Assembly: GCF_040549485.1 (NCBI RefSeq)
Contig: NZ_JBEPTK010000007.1
Location: 62,001 to 126,000, forward strand
Origin: Constrictibacter sp. MBR-5
Lineage (GTDB): Bacteria > Pseudomonadota > Alphaproteobacteria > JAJUGE01
DNA: 64,000 nt
Reading direction: 5' to 3'
Positions 39,094 through 48,043 of the stretch are shown one piece after another. The notes beneath the pieces were generated by a model. That model ran no database searches and was not told the DNA's origin. It was given only the letters and a program-made list of their open reading frames with translations. The position numbers and the translations under genes are program-made. How positions within the stretch are numbered: position 1 is the stretch's first letter; every line of letters begins with the position of its first letter.

Positions 39094-42000
39094 AGCAGGA
39101 TTTCCTCTTCCAGCTCGCCGTCCGTCGCGGTGTCATCCGCGCCGGCGACACCTCGGCGCGCCTGCAGGTCGACGGCCAACCGCTCGATACTGGCTTCGAG
39201 GAGCGCGCCAAGCGGCAGGTTGATGCCGACGTCGCGCGCGATCCGGTTGCGCAGGTCGATGTTCATCATCGAATCCAGCCCCAGTTCGGTCAGCAGCGCC
39301 GCCGGCTCCGGATCGGCCGGCGTACCCAGAAGCTCGCGCACCTGAACCGCGAGATAGGTGCGGATATCGGCGACCGTCGGCACAGCCGGCAGGACCGCCG
39401 CCACGTTGCGGCGGGCTTCCGCCACCGGTGCCGCGGCCGCGGTCCGTGCCGCACCTCGGCGCAGGTCGGCGAGCAGGCTCGGCACCGGCTGCACGTCGGC
39501 CAGGACGCGCTCCCAGCGGACGGGCAGTACCGCGATCTGGCTGCGGTCCGTCGCGATCAGGTCGAAGAGGATCGCCATCCCGTCGTCCGGCGTGATCGGG
39601 TCGAAGCCTTCGCGCGACAGGCGCTCGGCATCCCCCGCCACCATGCCGATCTCCGACCAGCGTCCCCAGTCGATGGCCAGCGCGGGCTCGCCGTCGGCGC
39701 GGCGCAAACGAGCCAGCGCATCGAGAAACGCGTTCGACGCCGCATAGGCGCCCTGTCCCGGCAGGCCGAGGAGCCCGGCCGCCGAGGCGAACAGCACGAA
39801 CATGTCGAGCGGCAGGCCGAGCGTCAGCCGATCGAGATGCCGCGCGCCGAGGACCTTAGCCGCCGTGGCCTCGTCGAGATCCTCCTCCGTGAGGCGGTGC
39901 AGCGCCGTCTCCTGCAGGGTCCCGGCGAGGTGGAAGACGCCGCGCAGCGGCGCGCGTGCAGCGATCCGTTCGAGCAGGCCCTGCAGGGCCGCCTCGTCGG
40001 TCACGTCGGCCTGTTCGATCCGCAGGTCGACGTGCGCGCCGGCCATGGCGGCGATGGCGTCCCGCGCCGCCGCGTCCGGCGCCGAGCGGCCGACCAGCAC
40101 CAGATGCCGCGCACCGCGCTCCAGCAGCGCCCGCGCCAGCCGCAGGCCGAGTCCTCCCAGTCCGCCGGTGATCAGGTAGGTGCCGTCGGATTGGATCGGG
40201 GCAGCGCCGGCCGGGACGGTCGGCGCGGCGGGGGTCAGCCGTGGCACCCAGGTTCCCTCGGACCGCAGCGCAACCTCCCGCTCGGCCGTATCACGCTGCA
40301 GTCGATCCGCGAGCCGGCGGGCCGACAGCTCCGGCGCTTCGGCCGGATCCAGGTCGACCAGCGCCCCGGCCAGTTCGGGATGCTCGCGAAACAGCACCCG
40401 GCCGAGCCCCCAGAGCGCCGCCTGCACCGGATCGACCGGCTCCGCGCCCGCCTGCTGCGCGCCGCGGGTGACGATATGGATCGGACAGGCCGTGCCGCGC
40501 AGAAGCGCCTGAACGGTCGCCACGAGGCGGCCGCACCCCACCTGGAGCGGCCGGTCCGGGTCGGCGGCACCGTCGAGCCCAGCGAGATGGACGATGCCGC
40601 GCCAGGGGCCGCGCGCCGCCCCTGTACCGGGATCGGTGGCGCTGAACAGGCGGCAGGGTTGGCCCGCCTCTTCGAGCGCTGCGGCAAGGGCGACCCCCAT
40701 GCCGCCGCGGTCGGCGAGGATCGCCCAGGCGCCGGAGGACGGCGCCACGGCCTGGCCGGCGCGCGCGACGACGACGCTCTGCAGCCCGCCGGGGGTCGGC
40801 ACCTCCACGTCCGCGGCCGCCGCCTCGCCGAAGCCGCTCGCGGCCAATTGCTGCAGCCATTGCCGCCGCGACAGCAGCGGGTAGTCAGGCCGGAGGCCGT
40901 GATCGGCGAACCGCCACCACCCCTCCAGCAGGCCGAACGTCAGGTCGACCGGCACCGTCGGAACATTGACCTCCAGGAGTATCAGGTGTCCGCCCGGCCG
41001 GAGCAGCCTGCGGACGTTGGCGAGCGTCTCGCCGATGTCGCGCGTGGCGTGCAGCACGTTGGCCGCGATGACGATGTCATAGCCGCCCTCGATCCCCTGC
41101 GCGGCGGGATCGCGCTCGATGTCGAGCAGGCGATAGTCGACGAAGGGATAGTCGGGGAACGACTGGCGGGCCCGGGCGAGGAACAGGTTGGAGACGTCGG
41201 TGAAGCAATAGTCGCTGCGCGCCGGGTCGAGGCGCGGCAGGACGTGGTGGCTGGTGGCGCCTGTTCCCGCACCGATTTCGAGGATCCGCACCTTGGCGGG
41301 CGCCGGGATGGTCGCGACCAGCGCGGCGACCGCGTTCGCAACCAGCAGGTTGAGCGCGCGGAAGCCGGCGGAATCGCGGTAGAGGCGGGTCGCCGGACCG
41401 AGATCGCCGCCGGGAAAGAGCGCTTCGAGCGGATCGGAGGCGCCGCGGACGATCGCCGGCAGCGCGTCGCCGCAGCGCTGCAGCAGCGCAAGTTCCGCCG
41501 CCGCCCGTTCGCCGTGGCGTCGGCGGATCCGCGCGGTCTGCGCCGCGACGTCGGGCAGCTCGGGGCAGACCCACCCTTCCCAGCGGTCGCCGGTGGCGAA
41601 GACGCGGCCGTGCTGTTCCAGCACCTGCAGGATCCGGCCGACGAACGGCCGGAAGCGGGGCGCGGCTCCCAGTCGGTCGCAGATCTCCGCCGTCGACAGT
41701 GTCGTACCCGGAGCGGGCAACGCATCGGCGTCGCGCAGGAGTGCCACGATATAGCCGAGGCCGAGGGTCTCCAGGTCATCCGCCTGCTCGCGATAGTGCG
41801 GGCCGTTGACCTCTTCCAGCAGCGTCGCCATGCCGGCCGCCAGCCGCGCCCGGTCCGCCATGAACGCCCCCAACGGGATCGCCTCGGAGGCGGGAGTGGC
41901 TGCGGCGCCAGGTTCGATCTCGCGCCAGACGATCTCGTAGAGGGCGTCACGGAGGCCGCCGCTCTTCAGCAGCAGGGCGGGATCGGCCCGCCGGAACTCG

Positions 42001-45000
42001 AAGCCGCGCACCTCGGCGACGCAGGCACCGTCCGCATCGTAGACGGCGATGTCCGCGACCTCCCGGCCGCCGTCGGCCAGCCGCCGGCGCGCATGCCCCT
42101 GGAGCGGAAAGGCGTTCGCCCTGCGGCGGAAACGGAAGGTTTCCATCGCAAAGGGCACGTACGTCTCGTCGCCCTCGCCCATCGCCAGCACGGCGAGGGC
42201 CGGCTGGAGCAGCGAGTCGATCAGGCCGGGGTGGAGCTGGAAGGCGGGATCGACCGCCACGCCAATCGGCGGCTCGATCTCGAACAGGGCCTCGCCGTCG
42301 CCCGTCCACACGGTCCGGAGCCACGAGAAGGCGGCGCCAAGGTCGATGCGACGGTCGGCGAGCCGACGATAGACGGCGGCACCCTCGATCCGCTCGCCGC
42401 AGCGGGGCCGCACCGCATCGGCATCGCGCGTCGGCGCAGGCTCCTCTTCACCGAGGACACGCAGCAAACCGGTGACGTGCAGCTTGTGTCCGCCGCCGTC
42501 CTCGTCCGTCTCCTCCTGGACGGGGAAGCTGACGAGACGCACCTCCTGTCCTGCCGGCGCCGGGAGGAACTGCACCTGGACGCGGCGGCCTCCGTCGTCG
42601 GGAAGCACGAGGGCCTCGGCGAAGGCGATGTCCGACAGGACGCATTGCCGCGCGCCGAACGCCAATTCGCTCGCCGCGAGGAGCATCGACAGATGGCCCG
42701 CGCCGGCGACGACGATCCGCCCGAACACCCGATGCTCGCCCAGCAGCGGCAGGCGCGCGGGGTCGAGATCGGCTTCGAAAACGATCTGCGGCAGGCCCGG
42801 CGTGCGGATGCGGCGGTGGACGAGCGGGTGCAGGATCGGCCCTTCCGCCGCGACGGCGCCGGACATGCGCGGCGGCTCCAGCCAGAAACGCCTGTGCTCG
42901 AACGGATAGGTCGGCAGGTCGATCCGGCGGCGCGCCGCCGGGTCGTACAGCGCCGTCCACGCAACCGGGTGTCCGGCGCGGAACAGGCTCGCGACGCTCT
43001 CCAGCATCTGGCGGCTCTCGCCGACGCCGCTGCGCAGCGACGGCAGCAGGATCGGGCCGTCCACCGCACCGTCGCGCGCGCCGCGAATCAGGCCGAGGAG
43101 CACGGGCTTCGGCCCCACTTCGACGAAGGTCGCGCAGCCGACAGCCTGGGCCGCCTGCACGCCCGCCATGAAGCGGACGGGCTCGACGATGTGCCGCACC
43201 CAATAGTCGGGATCCGCCAGCAGGTCCGTCTCGATGCGGCCGGTGACGTTCGAGACCACCGGGATGCGGGGCAAGCGGAACTGCACCGTCTCGGCCTCGG
43301 CGCGGAAGGCGTCGAGGATCGGCCGCATCAGCGGCGAATGGAACGCATGCGAGGTCTTGAGCGGCACGGTCTGCACGCCCTGGGTCTGGAACGTCGCTGC
43401 CAGTGCGGCCACCGTACCGGCATCGCCCGAGATGACGGTGCTGTGCGGGCCGTTCACCGCGGCGACGGCCACGCGATCCGCAAAGGGCGCGAGGGCGGCG
43501 GACACCGTGGCCTCATCGGCCATCACCGCCGTCATCGATCCGTCGCGCGGCAGAGCCTGCATCAGGCGTCCGCGCGCTGCGATCAGCCGCAGCCCCTCCT
43601 CCAGGGTGAAGACGCCGGCGACGCAGGCCGCGGCGTATTCGCCGACGCTGTGGCCGATCAGCACGGCCGGCGCGATGCCGAACGACTGCCACAGTTTCGC
43701 CAGCGCATATTCGACGGCGAACAGCGCCGGCTGCGTATAGGCGGTGTCGTCGAGCGGCGTCGCCGCGCCCTCGGCGGGATGGATCACGTCCAGGAGCGGG
43801 CGATCCAGGTCCTCGGCGAGGATCTCGGCGCAGAGGTCGAGCGTCGACCGGAAGACCGGCTCGATGCGGTAGAGCTCGCGCGCCATGCCGGCATACTGGG
43901 CGCCCTGGCCGGTGAACAGGAAGGCGACCCCCCCGGCATCGCTGCCTGCAGCGCCGCCCTCGGGCGGCAGCGAGAGCTGGGCGACGAGTTCCGCCCGCGT
44001 CGCGAACACGGCCGCGAAACGGTGCGGGAAAGCGTGCCGGCCGGTGTTAGCCGTGTAGCAGAGGTCTTCCAGGGGCAGCGACGGGTCGGCGGCGACGCGC
44101 GCGCGATAGCGCTCGATCAGCAAGCCGAGCGCCGATGGCGTCCGGGCGGAGAGGCCGAGCACGTGGCAGGGCCGCTCCACCGCCGGCACCGCCCGTTCGA
44201 CCGCCGGCGCCTCTTCCAGGATGACGTGCGCGTTGGTGCCGCCGATCCCGAGCGAATTGACGCCGGCGCGCCGCGGCGAGGCGCCGGCCGGCCAAGCCGT
44301 CGCCTCGGTGTTCACGCGGAACGGCGTTCGTGCGAAGTCGATCGCCGGGTTCGGGCGCTCGAAATGCAGCGTGGCGGGGATCCGGCCGTGCCGGACCGCC
44401 AGCACCGCCTTCATGAAGCCGGCGATCCCCGACGAGATCTGCAGGTGACCCACATTGGTCTTCACCGAGCCCAGCGCACAGAAACCCGTGGCATCGGTGT
44501 CGGCGCGGAAGGCGCGCGTCAGGCTGGCCACCTCGATGGGATCGCCGATCGCCGTGCCGGTGCCGTGTGCCTCGACGAAGCCGATGCTGGCGGCATCGAC
44601 GCCCGCCACATCCAGCGCCTCGCGGACCACGTCGCTCTCACCGGCCTCGCTGGGGGCCATGTAGCCGACCTTGCGCAGGCCGTCATTGTTGATGGCCGAG
44701 CCCTTCACCACTGCGAGGACAAGGTCGCCGTCGCGCTGCGCATCGCTCAGCCGCTTCAGCAGCACGGCACCGACGCCGCTGCCGAAGATCGTGCCGCGCG
44801 CGGCCGCGTCGAAGGCCCGGCAGTGACCGTCGGGCGAAACGATCATGCCCTCCTGGTAAAGATGGCCGATCGCCTGGGGGCTCTGGACCGAGGACGTGCC
44901 GGCGAGCGCCATGTCGCATTCGCCGGCGATCAGGCTCTGCACCGCTTGGTGGATCACCACGAGCCCGGTCGAGCAGGCGGTCTGGATATTGAGGCTGGGC

Positions 45001-47552
45001 CCGCGGAGGTTGAGTTTGTAGGAGACGCGGGTGTTCAGATAATCCTTGTCGTTGGCGACCATGAGCTGGAAGCCGCCCATGGAATCCAGCGTCATCGTCC
45101 GCAGATCGTCCTGCGGATCGAACCGGCCGCGGTTCGGCAGCACGTTGTTGACGAGATAGGTGTTCATGCTGGCGCCGGCATAGAGGCCGATCGCGCCCGG
45201 CCAGGTCAGCGGATCGTAACCGCCGGCCTCCATCGCCTCCCAGCAGCATTCGAGGAACAGCCGGTGCTGCGGGTCCATGGTCTCGGCCTCCTTCTCGGAG
45301 AAGCCGAAGAAGGTCGCATCGAAGCCCGCTGCGTCGTTCAGCACCGGGCTGGCTGGCACATAGGCGGGATCGCCGAGGCTGCGTGGATCGACCGCACCGG
45401 TCAATTCGGCGCGATCGAAGAAGCGGATCGATTCGACGCCCTCGCAGAGGTTGCGCCAGAACTGGTCCGGATCGTCGGCCCCGGGGAAGCGGCAGGCGAT
45501 GCCGATCACCGCGATGTCGGTCTCGCGCGCCCCGCCCCGCCGGCGCGCGATCCGCGACCGGCGCACCGGATCCTCGGGCGCCCGCGCCTCGCCGCCCGCG
45601 GCCCGGCCGCCGAAATAGCCCGCCTGTGCCGCGACGGACGGGTGGAGGAAGAGTTCCGAGAGCGGCACGTCGCCGAACAGCCCTTCCAGCCGCGCATGGA
45701 CCTTGATCAGCAGCAGCGAATGCCCGCCGAGGTCGAAGAAATTGTCGTTGCGCCCGACGGCCGGCACGCCGAGGACTGTGCGCCAGATCTCGGCGATCCG
45801 GCGCTCGATCTCGGAGGCCGGCAGATCCGCGGCGTTACCGGCAGTGCCGGGGGCCGCGTCGTAGGTGGCGATCGCGCCGGCGAACTCACCCGCCTCGAAC
45901 GCCTGCCGGAGGCTGCTGCGCTGGATCTTGCCGATGCTGGTACGCGGCATCGCCGCGCACGCCAGCGGAATGACGAAGGCGGGCGACAGTCCGACGTTGC
46001 GCACGAGGTGGCGCCTGACCCGAACCGCCACCTCCCCCCAGGCGGCCGTATCGTCGCTCTCGGGGCTGAAGGCGACGGCCATAGCCTCGGTCGGCTGCCC
46101 CGGTGCACGGACGGGAAACACGCAGGAATAGGAGACGGCCACCCCGTCGACCGCCTCGACCGCCGCCTCGATCTCGTGGACCGGGATGTTGCGGCCGTTG
46201 ACGACCAGTTCGTCCTTGTCGCGGCCGGTGACGTGCAGTTCGCCGTCGCGCACGAAGCCGAGGTCGCCGGTGCGGAACCAGCCGTCCGGCGAGAAGGCTT
46301 CCGCGTTCTTATCGGGATTTTGGTGATAGCCGGAGGTTACCGACGGTCCGCGCAGTTCGAACCGGCCGATTTCGCCTTCGCGCATCAGATCGCCGCGCTC
46401 GTCGACGATGCGGATCTCGGCACCCGGAATGGGCCGGCCGAGCGGCACGTAGATCAGGTCGTCGGTGAGCCGCTCGCGGGTCAGGCCGGAGGACCAGGTG
46501 ACGCCTGAACATGTCTCCGACATGCCGAAGGCGGGGCGTAGTGCATCGGCCGGCAGGCGCTGGCGCTCCAGGATCTCCAGGAAGCGACGACCCGTCTGCG
46601 CCGCGACCTGTTCCCCGGCATTCACCAGAAAGCGCATCGACGAGAGGTCGAACCGCGGCTCCGCCAGTTCCGCCTCGCACTTGTTGACGAGGTCGAAGGC
46701 GAAGTTGGGCGCCCAGGAAATCGAGCCCCGATACCGGTCGATCAGGGCCAGCCAAGCCAGCGGCTGCTCGACGACCAGCCGCGTCGGCACGTGCACCTGA
46801 GACGCACCCAGCCAGACGGGCAGGACGCTCATGAAGACGATGGCGCCGACATGATCGAGCGGCATCCAGTTCAGCGTGACGTCGCCGGCGTGGAAGCCGT
46901 TCATCTGTGCCGTGCCCGCGGCCATGGCGCGCAGGTTCGCGTGGCGCTGGACGACGCCCTTCGGCAACCCCGTGCTTCCCGACGTGAACAGCAGCAGGGC
47001 GACGTCTTCGGGGTCGACGTCGGGCAGATCGACTGTCGGATCGCCGCGGCGGAGATCTTCGGGCGAGGCGAGGTTGCAGGCCGCCGGCTCACCTCCCAGC
47101 GCCCGACCGAGCGCATCGAGCGCCGCGCTGTCAGCGACCAGCAGCGGCTCGCCCAGCATGGTCCAGACGTTGCGCAGCTTCAGGAAGTTCGCATTGTCCG
47201 GCGAGAAGACTGACGTCACCGTCACCGGAACGGCGACATGGCCCCCGAGGAAGCAGGCCCAGAGCAGCGGTATGAAGTCGTCGCCGCGATCCACCTGGAA
47301 GACGACAGGATCGCCCTGTCGCACACCACGTTCGCGCAGGCCGCCGATAATGCGGCGGGCATCCTCGGCGAGCGCCGTATAGGACTGAAAACTCCCCGCA
47401 TCGACGCCGTCCGCATAGACGACGCCGCGCGCGGCGTCGGCTCCAGCGCGCAGCAGCGCCTCGCCCATGGTGGGCGGCGCATTGGCCGGAAGGCGAAGCG
47501 CACCGCCAGCCGACCATGCCGGACGTTCGCCGTCATCCCCGCGGCCGCTCAT
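39090..47552 (-). CDS. loading/extension PKS: CAL-PCP-KS-AT-DH-cMT-KR-ACP
   Basis: 2820 residues, first protein of the line. The ATG at 47552 follows GGGGAGGGTGAGG; an in-frame start at 47813 adds a non-domain stretch lying over the promoter and was rejected. An acyl-AMP ligase-like loading domain (LLLFTSGSTGLPKGVVQRHA near 187, WMPLDHVGAIVFM) and a PCP (FFDLGGHSLL near 603) prime an unknown acid. KS: TACSTGL near 856, EAHGTGT near 991. AT: GHSVGEY near 1297 and HAFHS near 1399, the malonyl type. DH: HRVFGRIVVA near 1600 (the usual Pro is Ala) and HPGLIDSLLQ. A C-methyltransferase follows (EIGAGTG near 2091), then KR (ITGGLGGLG near 2459; Ser and Tyr in LFASAAG...GAYAASN) and ACP (LGLDSMMNI near 2755). 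With all domains active it would make an alpha-methyl enoyl thioester. There is no ER. Confidence 0.93.
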   Translation of the reverse strand: MSGRGDDGERPAWSAGGALRLPANAPPTMGEALLRAGADAARGVVYADGVDAGSFQSYTALAEDARRIIGGLRERGVRQGDPVVFQVDRGDDFIPLLWACFLGGHVAVPVTVTSVFSPDNANFLKLRNVWTMLGEPLLVADSAALDALGRALGGEPAACNLASPEDLRRGDPTVDLPDVDPEDVALLLFTSGSTGLPKGVVQRHANLRAMAAGTAQMNGFHAGDVTLNWMPLDHVGAIVFMSVLPVWLGASQVHVPTRLVVEQPLAWLALIDRYRGSISWAPNFAFDLVNKCEAELAEPRFDLSSMRFLVNAGEQVAAQTGRRFLEILERQRLPADALRPAFGMSETCSGVTWSSGLTRERLTDDLIYVPLGRPIPGAEIRIVDERGDLMREGEIGRFELRGPSVTSGYHQNPDKNAEAFSPDGWFRTGDLGFVRDGELHVTGRDKDELVVNGRNIPVHEIEAAVEAVDGVAVSYSCVFPVRAPGQPTEAMAVAFSPESDDTAAWGEVAVRVRRHLVRNVGLSPAFVIPLACAAMPRTSIGKIQRSSLRQAFEAGEFAGAIATYDAAPGTAGNAADLPASEIERRIAEIWRTVLGVPAVGRNDNFFDLGGHSLLLIKVHARLEGLFGDVPLSELFLHPSVAAQAGYFGGRAAGGEARAPEDPVRRSRIARRRGGARETDIAVIGIACRFPGADDPDQFWRNLCEGVESIRFFDRAELTGAVDPRSLGDPAYVPASPVLNDAAGFDATFFGFSEKEAETMDPQHRLFLECCWEAMEAGGYDPLTWPGAIGLYAGASMNTYLVNNVLPNRGRFDPQDDLRTMTLDSMGGFQLMVANDKDYLNTRVSYKLNLRGPSLNIQTACSTGLVVIHQAVQSLIAGECDMALAGTSSVQSPQAIGHLYQEGMIVSPDGHCRAFDAAARGTIFGSGVGAVLLKRLSDAQRDGDLVLAVVKGSAINNDGLRKVGYMAPSEAGESDVVREALDVAGVDAASIGFVEAHGTGTAIGDPIEVASLTRAFRADTDATGFCALGSVKTNVGHLQISSGIAGFMKAVLAVRHGRIPATLHFERPNPAIDFARTPFRVNTEATAWPAGASPRRAGVNSLGIGGTNAHVILEEAPAVERAVPAVERPCHVLGLSARTPSALGLLIERYRARVAADPSLPLEDLCYTANTGRHAFPHRFAAVFATRAELVAQLSLPPEGGAAGSDAGGVAFLFTGQGAQYAGMARELYRIEPVFRSTLDLCAEILAEDLDRPLLDVIHPAEGAATPLDDTAYTQPALFAVEYALAKLWQSFGIAPAVLIGHSVGEYAAACVAGVFTLEEGLRLIAARGRLMQALPRDGSMTAVMADEATVSAALAPFADRVAVAAVNGPHSTVISGDAGTVAALAATFQTQGVQTVPLKTSHAFHSPLMRPILDAFRAEAETVQFRLPRIPVVSNVTGRIETDLLADPDYWVRHIVEPVRFMAGVQAAQAVGCATFVEVGPKPVLLGLIRGARDGAVDGPILLPSLRSGVGESRQMLESVASLFRAGHPVAWTALYDPAARRRIDLPTYPFEHRRFWLEPPRMSGAVAAEGPILHPLVHRRIRTPGLPQIVFEADLDPARLPLLGEHRVFGRIVVAGAGHLSMLLAASELAFGARQCVLSDIAFAEALVLPDDGGRRVQVQFLPAPAGQEVRLVSFPVQEETDEDGGGHKLHVTGLLRVLGEEEPAPTRDADAVRPRCGERIEGAAVYRRLADRRIDLGAAFSWLRTVWTGDGEALFEIEPPIGVAVDPAFQLHPGLIDSLLQPALAVLAMGEGDETYVPFAMETFRFRRRANAFPLQGHARRRLADGGREVADIAVYDADGACVAEVRGFEFRRADPALLLKSGGLRDALYEIVWREIEPGAAATPASEAIPLGAFMADRARLAAGMATLLEEVNGPHYREQADDLETLGLGYIVALLRDADALPAPGTTLSTAEICDRLGAAPRFRPFVGRILQVLEQHGRVFATGDRWEGWVCPELPDVAAQTARIRRRHGERAAAELALLQRCGDALPAIVRGASDPLEALFPGGDLGPATRLYRDSAGFRALNLLVANAVAALVATIPAPAKVRILEIGAGTGATSHHVLPRLDPARSDYCFTDVSNLFLARARQSFPDYPFVDYRLLDIERDPAAQGIEGGYDIVIAANVLHATRDIGETLANVRRLLRPGGHLILLEVNVPTVPVDLTFGLLEGWWRFADHGLRPDYPLLSRRQWLQQLAASGFGEAAAADVEVPTPGGLQSVVVARAGQAVAPSSGAWAILADRGGMGVALAAALEEAGQPCRLFSATDPGTGAARGPWRGIVHLAGLDGAADPDRPLQVGCGRLVATVQALLRGTACPIHIVTRGAQQAGAEPVDPVQAALWGLGRVLFREHPELAGALVDLDPAEAPELSARRLADRLQRDTAEREVALRSEGTWVPRLTPAAPTVPAGAAPIQSDGTYLITGGLGGLGLRLARALLERGARHLVLVGRSAPDAAARDAIAAMAGAHVDLRIEQADVTDEAALQGLLERIAARAPLRGVFHLAGTLQETALHRLTEEDLDEATAAKVLGARHLDRLTLGLPLDMFVLFASAAGLLGLPGQGAYAASNAFLDALARLRRADGEPALAIDWGRWSEIGMVAGDAERLSREGFDPITPDDGMAILFDLIATDRSQIAVLPVRWERVLADVQPVPSLLADLRRGAARTAAAAPVAEARRNVAAVLPAVPTVADIRTYLAVQVRELLGTPADPEPAALLTELGLDSMMNIDLRNRIARDVGINLPLGALLEASIERLAVDLQARRGVAGADDTATDGELEEEILL

Positions 47553-48043
47553 CCTCACCCTCCCCGACGCGACGGACCGGACGATCGCTTTGCGCGACGC
47601 TCCGGCATGCGAACCGACTTCGCTCTTTCTTGGATACCGGGGGCCGTCGCCGCCACCAGCGCGACGAAGAACAACGGCATTGCCGACGCCGAACCGATGG
47701 CGCACCCCGAACGCACTTCTCCGTGTTCGCTCTGCGCCGTCCTGCGTGCGCAGGGCCCCGCAATCGTTCATGAAGTGTACTAGGGTGCCGTACCTGCCGC
47801 AACGGCAAGTCACCCCCCCAATTCTGGTACTTCACATGTTCCACAGTCGTGACACAGACCGGGCGAGGCACAACGCCCCCACGCGCAGCAGACCCGAGAT
47901 CCGCGAAGATCACCAGCGCGTTTCTCAAAAGTAAATTCCGTCGGATATTTTCTTTAATTCGCGATAATATTGACGTTCCGATCAGCAATAGACGCGGAAT
48001 TGTGCAATCTTCGAATGGCACGCTCTTCGGCAGGAGAAAGGCC
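47553..48043. other. 491-base regulatory gap ahead of the synthetase operon
   Basis: No gene. It separates the transport/maturation block (ending at 48044) from the synthetase operon (starting at 47552). It contains an AT-rich island at about 47921-48010, very unlike the surrounding high-GC DNA, and a dyad plus promoter-like element at 47774-47810. If the latter is the start of transcription, the first synthetase has a leader of about 215 nucleotides. The island could alternatively hold an upstream promoter or binding sites; no clear hexamer pair was found in it. Confidence 0.5.
47774..47810 (-). promoter_or_regulatory. candidate promoter with lux-box-like dyad
   Basis: On the minus strand a 19-base dyad, ACTTGCCGTTGCGGCAGGT (47810-47792), has 8-base arms with one mismatch around a 3-base centre. 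It fits the CT-N12-AG frame of LuxR-family boxes. It overlaps TTGCGG (47802-47797), which lies 17 bases from TACACT (47779-47774), a weak sigma-70-like pair. An operator overlapping the -35 of the operon is therefore plausible. No luxR or luxI homologue lies in the window, so the regulator is unknown. Confidence 0.4.

Noticed and set aside
39837-46508. Plus-strand open frame of over 2200 codons inside the loading PKS
   Set aside because: It is antisense to a gene with eight recognisable domains, has no domain of its own and is the expected by-product of high third-position GC. The same holds for plus-strand frames at 8631-13211, 19892-23887, 24444-28658 and 28592-35368.
47553-47813. Upstream in-frame start of the loading PKS
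   Set aside because: The extension has no domain content, overlaps the candidate promoter, and the ATG at 47552 has a strong GGAGG-type leader.
47838-47842. GGAAC on the minus strand as an EcfG promoter for the synthetase operon
   Set aside because: The sequence 16-17 bases downstream is TTGG/TGGG, not CGTT, so the second element is missing.
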